From Corythucha ciliata (Eukaryota; Arthropoda; Insecta; Hemiptera; Tingidae), in contig CM075939.1 in NCBI GenBank assembly GCA_038030265.1, forward strand, positions 11,699,253-11,763,252: a stretch of DNA of 64,000 nt, written 5' to 3'. The notes beneath the pieces were generated by a model. The model saw only the letters and a list, made by a program, of their open reading frames with translations. It searched no databases and had not been told where the DNA came from. This document shows, piece after piece, positions 58,549 through 64,000 of the stretch. The position numbers and the translations under genes were made by a program. Each line of letters opens with the position of its first letter. Within the stretch, counting starts at the first letter, position 1.

Positions 58549-60415
58549 ATGAACAGGGGTCAATCACCTAAAGGGGGTAAACAAGGTAGCGAGGGTGAAT
58601 CACCTACAAGTAGCAGCCCTCTTGAGAGTCTCGCCGCGATGTTGGTCCCATATCTAGAGCGGGTAGTTACCGAATCTGCGGCACAACAGAGTAAAAGTAA
58701 TTCTGTGCCGTTCCTTTGATACCAGAGACATGTCGATTAGTACTTTTTTAAACAGATTGATAGCATCGGCACTGGTCTTAATGAAGAACAAAAACTTCAA
58801 TTATTACAGATCAAACTATTGGCGATTGTAGCTATCACTAGCGGCGCTAGTGTCGTGTGATAATGAAACCGGTACTCCCTACATATGTTAAATGATAACA
58901 AGTTTTGTGTTTTTTTAAAGTGTTTTTTCGTGGTTAACGTCCGTAATATAATGGGGAAAAAGTAGTCAATTGGCCTAAAGTGACGAGAACAGAAGAACAT
59001 GGTTTCTGATACATTCATACTCAAACGTCAAGCAAGCTCCCAAGCCTTTCGGCGGTCGACTTTCTCCCAACACTGGGCTAATTTATAGCTGACAACGTTA
59101 AACCCTCAATTTTTAGGGAACAATGAAGTGACAATGTTGTGTCTCGGTTACGACGGGAAGAGCAACCAAAGACACATCAGTTTTCTCTGGATTCACCCTT
59201 GAGAGACATTCCACGAGCGCCTTATCATTTCTTTATTGGTACTCGCCAGCTCTCCGTTTCATTTTAGTGCTCAGAGAACGGCACGGGTTCAGCAAAATGG
59301 TCGATAACGTTTTTGAATCAGTGTTTTCGAGTTTTCTTGCTACAACAAATAGCCGACAGTGAAAGTTTCTGTACGGGTGTACTGCGCACCCGCATAACCG
59401 TCTTGTTTTCTTGTTTCGGTGACGCCAAAGGTACAATATCGAGGCCTCCTCGTCACCGTCGGATTATTTAGCCGTAGTTCACAGAAAAAAAGTGTCACTG
59501 ACCAACATTTTTGATACATGAACTTCCTCATTGTAGAAAAATTTTGTTGTAGTTTGTTGTCAAACGACAACAACAAATCACATGGAGTACCGGACTCAAA
59601 TGTTTCTCTGAAACGCCGCCAGATATCGTATCCCTTAGCAATCGCCAATAGAGGGAGCGTTAGATTACTTTCTAGACCAGTTATGTGTAACAGAAGGGGA
59701 AAATAAGTACGAAAAAATTAAGAGGAGTATGATTAAGAGGTTTCAAAAAAATAGTAGCCCCGAAGAAGCTATGAGCCAACTTTTTGCTCCCCGACAAAAT
59801 TACGGGGAAAGCCCTCGCGAATTTTCTGAACGTGTTAGTCACCTTGCTGAAAAAACCTTAACATCTCTTGAATCGGAACAACCTATGATAGATCGAAGGA
59901 AAATTATAAAAAAGAGAGCCCTGCACGCGTTTGTAAATGGTCTAAGAGGAGAATATGCCTCCATAATCTCCGCTTTGAGTCCTGAAGATCTGGAAGATGC
60001 CGTTGTAAGGGTCGAGAGGCTGGACGCCATTTCCAAAAATGAGGAGGAAACCTCTGTACAATTATTTCAAGTAGAAAAACGAGAAATTTCGCCTCCTGCA
60101 AGAGTATCCGAGGATACCCGCATTTGTTACGAATGCCGTCAACCTGGACATTTGAAGCGTAACTGTCCCAAATTGAGACCAAGTAATGACCACTATCGAT
60201 GGGGTCGTAACACGAGTGACCCTAATAAAAGGTTTGGAAATTCCAACGACCAATACACTCCCGGTCCCCAGAGTTCGCCGAAGCGACCCTGTATGTTTTG
60301 CCGTGAGATGACCCATTTCCCAGCCTACTGTCCGAACCGAACGCGTAACTCCGTCGTTGAGGAGTGTTAATACTGTGGGTTCCGGGGTCATGTTATCGAT
60401 GACTGTCACCGATAC
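58549..60415 (+). pseudogene. Gypsy gag, broken
   Basis: Gag forms the virus-like particle and binds element RNA. The frame opens with ATG at 58549 (MNRGQSPKGGKQGSEGE) and hits TGA at 58717. Gag-like reading continues one frame over (DTRDMSISTFLNRL) and then back (LNEEQKLQLLQIKL) before being lost near 58860. About 830 bp (58860-59690) show no gag similarity and may be inserted or decayed. Gag resumes at about 59690-60370 with SPREFSERVSHLAEK and two CCHC zinc knuckles (CYECRQPGHLKRNC, CMFCREMTHFPAYC). A third knuckle at 60366-60407 is interrupted by a TAA between its first two cysteines. The copy is non-functional. Confidence 0.75.
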
Positions 60416-62144
60416 CGAGCAGAAGTGTTCACTCATAGATGAAACCCAAGCCAACATGGTTGAGGTGTCAGACGATGAACCAATCGTGGGTCCCGAAGGC
60501 CAATTATCGGTCGAAGATGTGCCGGAACTCAGTGTTCTAACATGTTCAGTCCAACCCATAGATTCTACGTCACCGTTAGACGTAGAAATCATTGACACAT
60601 ATAGAACAGACATCGAAGAGAAGCGGGTTGACTACGTCGACTCCATGAATCTCAAATTGGCCCATTTAAACCCCATTGACAGAAAAGAATTTCGAGAACT
60701 ACTTCAATCACACCGTGAGTTGTGGGATCCACCACACGAAAAGGGATGCGACCTAGATGTTGAACACAGGATCGAAACTCCCGAAAATTGTCAACCCACA
60801 GTGGTCAGGCCATATACCCTGTACCATACGCGTTGAGACCAATAGTTGAAAAACACCTTGAAGATTTACAGAATCGAGGGGTCATATGCGAGACCACCAG
60901 CCCCTGTCGTGCTTGTAAGAAAAAGGGACGACACGGGAACGGACAGTTACCGATTTTGCACGGACTTCCGCCAATTGAACAGTTTAACCAAGTCCGACGT
61001 TTACCCCTTACCCAATATAAACGAAACTCTCGAACAATTAGGGGGATGTAAAATATTTTCGACATTAGATCTCGCGTCCGGATATCACCAGATACCGGTA
61101 CACCCCAAAGACCAAGAAAAGACCGCGTTTCGTACGATGGGTCAACATTTCCACTACAAGAAAATGGCGTTTGGTCTGAAAAATGCGGGATCGACCTTCC
61201 AACGCGCGATGAACCAACTGCTAGCAGGCCTGATTGGTAAAACTTGTTACGTATACCTAGACGACGTGATAATTCACAGCGTAGACATGGACACACATCT
61301 GCGCGATGTAGACTCAGTGCTCCAGCGATTCAAGTCCGCCCGGCTTAGACTAAACTTGAAAAAATGCAATTTCGCGACCCAGGAGGTCACATACCTCGGT
61401 CATGTAGTGACACCGGGCGGAATTCAGCCTGATCCGCGTAAGATTTGTGCCATTTCGGACGCCCTGCGTCCTAAGGATGCGACGCAAGTTAAATTGTTTT
61501 TAGGCCTCACCGGCTACTATCGCCGATTCATTCCAAATTACGCGCAAATCGCTAATCCTTTGACGTCACTGTTGAAAAAGAACGTTGTTTTCCAGTGGGG
61601 CAGTGAGCAGGAAGCCGCTTACGAAAAGCTCAAGGTCGCCCTTACTACAGAACCGTTACTTGCTTATCCCGACCATTCGAAGGAATTTATTTTAGCAACC
61701 GACGCGTCGAATTTTGCACTCGGAGCGGTACTATCACAGGTGATAGACGGCAATGAGCGACCTGTAGCGTACGCTAGTAGGTCCCTCAAAGAGGCCGAGA
61801 GAAGATATTCCACTACAGAGAAGGAACTACTCGCGGTAGTGTGGGCTACGCAGAATTTCAAATGTCACCTTTTGGGCCGAAAATTCAAGTTAATTACGGA
61901 TCATGCTGCCTTAATATGGGGACTTAGTCTCGGGGATCCGACTTCTAGAATCGCGCGATGGAGCATTAAGCTTGCCGAGTTCGAATACGACGTAGAACAT
62001 CGGCCTGGGAGCAAACACGCGAACGCGAATGGTCTGAGTAGGATGGTATATCAGGTTTGGGCCGAAGAAGGAGTAACAGTCCTGACATTGGAATTGGTTC
62101 GCGTAGCGCAGGGATTGGACCCTTGGGTCGGGGAACGGAATTAA
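60416..62144 (+). pseudogene. Gypsy pol: reverse transcriptase and RNase H
   Basis: Reverse transcriptase copies element RNA into DNA, and RNase H removes the RNA. A leading stretch (to 60836) lacks any Asp-Thr/Ser-Gly protease motif, so the protease seems deleted. Two frame changes lie near 60800-60910, at the start of the RT. The frame 60846-62144 is then open for 432 codons: FCTDFRQLN, STLDLASGYHQI, FGLKNAGSTFQRAM, the catalytic YLDD at 61254-61265, and YLGHVVTPGGI. RNase H residues are TDAS (Asp), TEKELLAV (Glu) and ITDHAAL (Asp), all present. The frame ends at a TAA just before the integrase frame, with a shift between them. Confidence 0.85.
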
Positions 62145-62169
62145 ATACCGGGGGGAACCGGGTAGTAGT

Positions 62170-63762
62170 GTGTCCGATTGGCGGCCCATAATACCCCCAA
62201 CATTGAGGAATACTATATTACAGGCGTGTCACGATTCGGTCTGGGCGTGCCATCCAGGTGTCGACAAAACCTTAGACTTGGTCAAGAGAGTGGCGTACTG
62301 GCCGAAAATCGAACGGTATGTCAGGGAATATGTGAGGTCCTGCGATAGGTGTCAAAGGCGGAAGTGTCCTCCAGGGTTAAAACCGCCGATCCAAAAGCCG
62401 TATTTCCCATCGAGGCCGATGGAAATCGTCGGTATAGACGTTGTGGGCCCTTTACCCGAAACTAGCACGGGATCAAAGTATATACTGACGGTCATCGACC
62501 ATTTCAGTCGATTTGTAGAAGCCTTCCCCATTCCCGACCAATCTGCACTTACTACGGTGGAAGTCTTAAAGACGTTGTTCTTAAGACATGGGGTACCAGA
62601 ACGGATTCTTTCGCACCAAGGACGTAATTTTATGTCCAGTATGGTTAAGGAACTGTGTAAGAAATTGAAAATTACAAAATTACGAACCACGGCTTATCAC
62701 CCTGAGTGCAATGGCATGGTGGAAAGGTTCCATCGGACCCTAGCCGACGGAATCGCCAAATTCACTAAGACTCTGGGCCATGATTGGGAAAGGTGGTTAC
62801 CGTACGTAATGGCGGCTTATCGTAACCAGCCTCATTCAAGTACCGGCTTCACGTGGAACTATTTAATGTATGGAAGGGAAGTTAGGAACCCCATCGAAAT
62901 GGCCCTGAAACTACTCGAACCCGGCGAAAATTACAACGCCGAGTGGAAAAATGAAAAGCGAAAGTACGAATTAGTCCTAAAAATGGTCGCGGAAATGGCC
63001 GAAGTTACCTGGACCAAACGGGCCGAGAGGATGAATGAGAGGCGGAGACCGAGATATTTCGCACCTGGGGATATGGTTTATGTGTTGTTTCCGCAACCGC
63101 ACCCTCGCGAAGTAAAGAAATTTGCGAGTAGGTGGAAGGGGCCCTATAAGGTTGTGAAGCGTATGAGTGAGGTCGTGTACGATGTGAAAAACTACCTCGG
63201 GAAATCTATGGTCGTCAATGTCCAGCGAATCAAGCCAGCATATGATCGTAATGGTCGTCTCGACCAAATTGGTTTTACGGAAGGGGAATTCGAAGAAGAG
63301 GCTATTAACACGAACGAAACAGGTCGTGGATTGCGTAGAGAAACGAGCAAAGAACGTGAGTCCATGGATTATATGTTCGATGCGGATGCTGATTGTCAAC
63401 CCGCACCCGATGTGACCAAAAAAATGCCTCGCGAAGCGGTGATAGAATTACCCGTTACTGACGAAAAGAATACGCCGCCGAAAATTGTCGTTGAAAACGT
63501 AGGTGGTAATAGTTGCGACCCGAATTGGGTAACTTTTCGGAATCCGGAAATTCTTACCGAAGGAGAGGGCGGTAACAAGCGTGACCCGAGCAGAGCAACT
63601 TTCCAGAATCCGGGAACCCCCTCCGAAGTAGAGGGTGGTAACCGTCGCGACCCGAACAGAGTAAGTTCTCAGAACCCAGTTGGTATCAATTATAATCTGC
63701 GCCCAACACCGAGATGGAACTACCGAGAACTCCACTCGAGGGGTTCTAAAAGAGATGTTTAG
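62170..63762 (+). pseudogene. Gypsy integrase with substituted catalytic residue
   Basis: Integrase inserts the element DNA into the genome. The single open frame of 530 codons has the HHCC zinc-binding region (CHDSVWACHPGVDKT, then SCDRCQRRK), the first catalytic Asp in GIDVVGPLP, and the Glu in PECNGMVERF. The second catalytic Asp, normally in an SDQG-type motif, reads His here (LSHQGRNF, near 62611), which should abolish activity. A GPY/F module (WKGPYKVV) follows. The C-terminus carries three 22-residue repeats beginning GGN(S/K/R)xDP at 63502, 63568 and 63634. No chromodomain is recognised. Confidence 0.85.
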
Positions 63763-64000
63763 GTTTGTCCCCATACAATATTAGATTAAGTTAGGTTAAG
63801 TTAGGTTAGGTAAACGTTAAATGTGTGAGATTTAGACCAAAGTAGTACTAAGGTTCATTCAAAATAATCAAGTCTTAAGATTCAATTAGTTCGTAAATTT
63901 GAAGGTTTAAGATAGTCAATAATTTTTTTATATCGTTCTTATCACGTTGGGTATAGATAAATGGAAAGACAGGTCCCTGAAGTGAAGGCCATCTGCCTTC
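63763..64000 (+). other. Retrotransposon 3' region; short TTAGG-type run
   Basis: No envelope-like frame begins here. At 63786-63811 TTAGG units alternate with TTAAG, resembling the insect telomeric unit but too short to be a telomere. The 3' LTR should lie beyond the window edge. Confidence 0.5.

Noticed and set aside
59340..59648. Minus-strand frame of 102 codons inside gag
   Set aside because: No similarity recognised. It lies in the segment where gag is lost and is probably inserted or decayed DNA.
63786..63811. Telomere
   Set aside because: Only a handful of imperfect TTAGG units are present, inside or next to a retrotransposon, and the sequence continues without the repeat.

Overview
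The window is a nuclear segment of an insect genome. The evidence is three multi-exon genes with GT-AG introns, two conserved metazoan proteins, an intact receptor of the insect-specific odorant receptor (7tm_6) family, and a short TTAGG-type run near the right edge. I cannot name the species. Many introns are short (about 65-115 bp) and often carry long C-runs beside the acceptor; two introns are swollen to 4.7 and 6.7 kb by repeats.

Layout, left to right. 1-16.0 kb: no gene I can name, only repeats, a 331-bp inverted-repeat MITE (3.3 kb), a 555-bp palindrome (12.3-12.9 kb), a tandem-array element (13.9-15.6 kb) and two weak candidate exons. 16.0-24.8 kb (+): the 3' part of a RhoGAP gene of the ARHGAP21/23 (fly RhoGAP19D) type, 14 exons, 965 codons, entering mid-PH domain, so its 5' end is upstream. 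25.6-26.0 kb: a CpG-dense stretch that could be a first exon. 26.2-38 kb: transposon debris, namely a Jockey-like RT remnant, a ~3.6-kb array element that changes orientation inside, a second large array-bearing element with a nested 487-bp insertion, and a broken mariner-like transposase. 38.5-48.4 kb (+): a Polycomb-group RING protein (Psc/BMI1 family), 5 coding exons, 799 aa, with a 6.7-kb intron full of mobile DNA that includes a 2.6-kb hAT-like non-autonomous element with a perfect 8-bp target duplication. 49.7-52.3 kb: a related element. 53.5-55.0 kb (+): a complete 444-aa odorant receptor followed by a dead duplicate of its last two exons. 55.7-57.6 kb: arrays. 57.6-64 kb (+): a degraded Ty3/gypsy LTR retrotransposon whose 3' LTR lies outside the window.

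The host genes look unrelated: a Rho-family GTPase regulator, a chromatin repressor and a chemoreceptor. The strongest theme is the repeat landscape: several families of degenerate short-unit (16-40 bp) arrays, some bounded by hAT-like CAGTGGCG termini and in places changing orientation midway, like foldback elements. They make up a large part of the non-genic DNA and are the best candidate for something little described.
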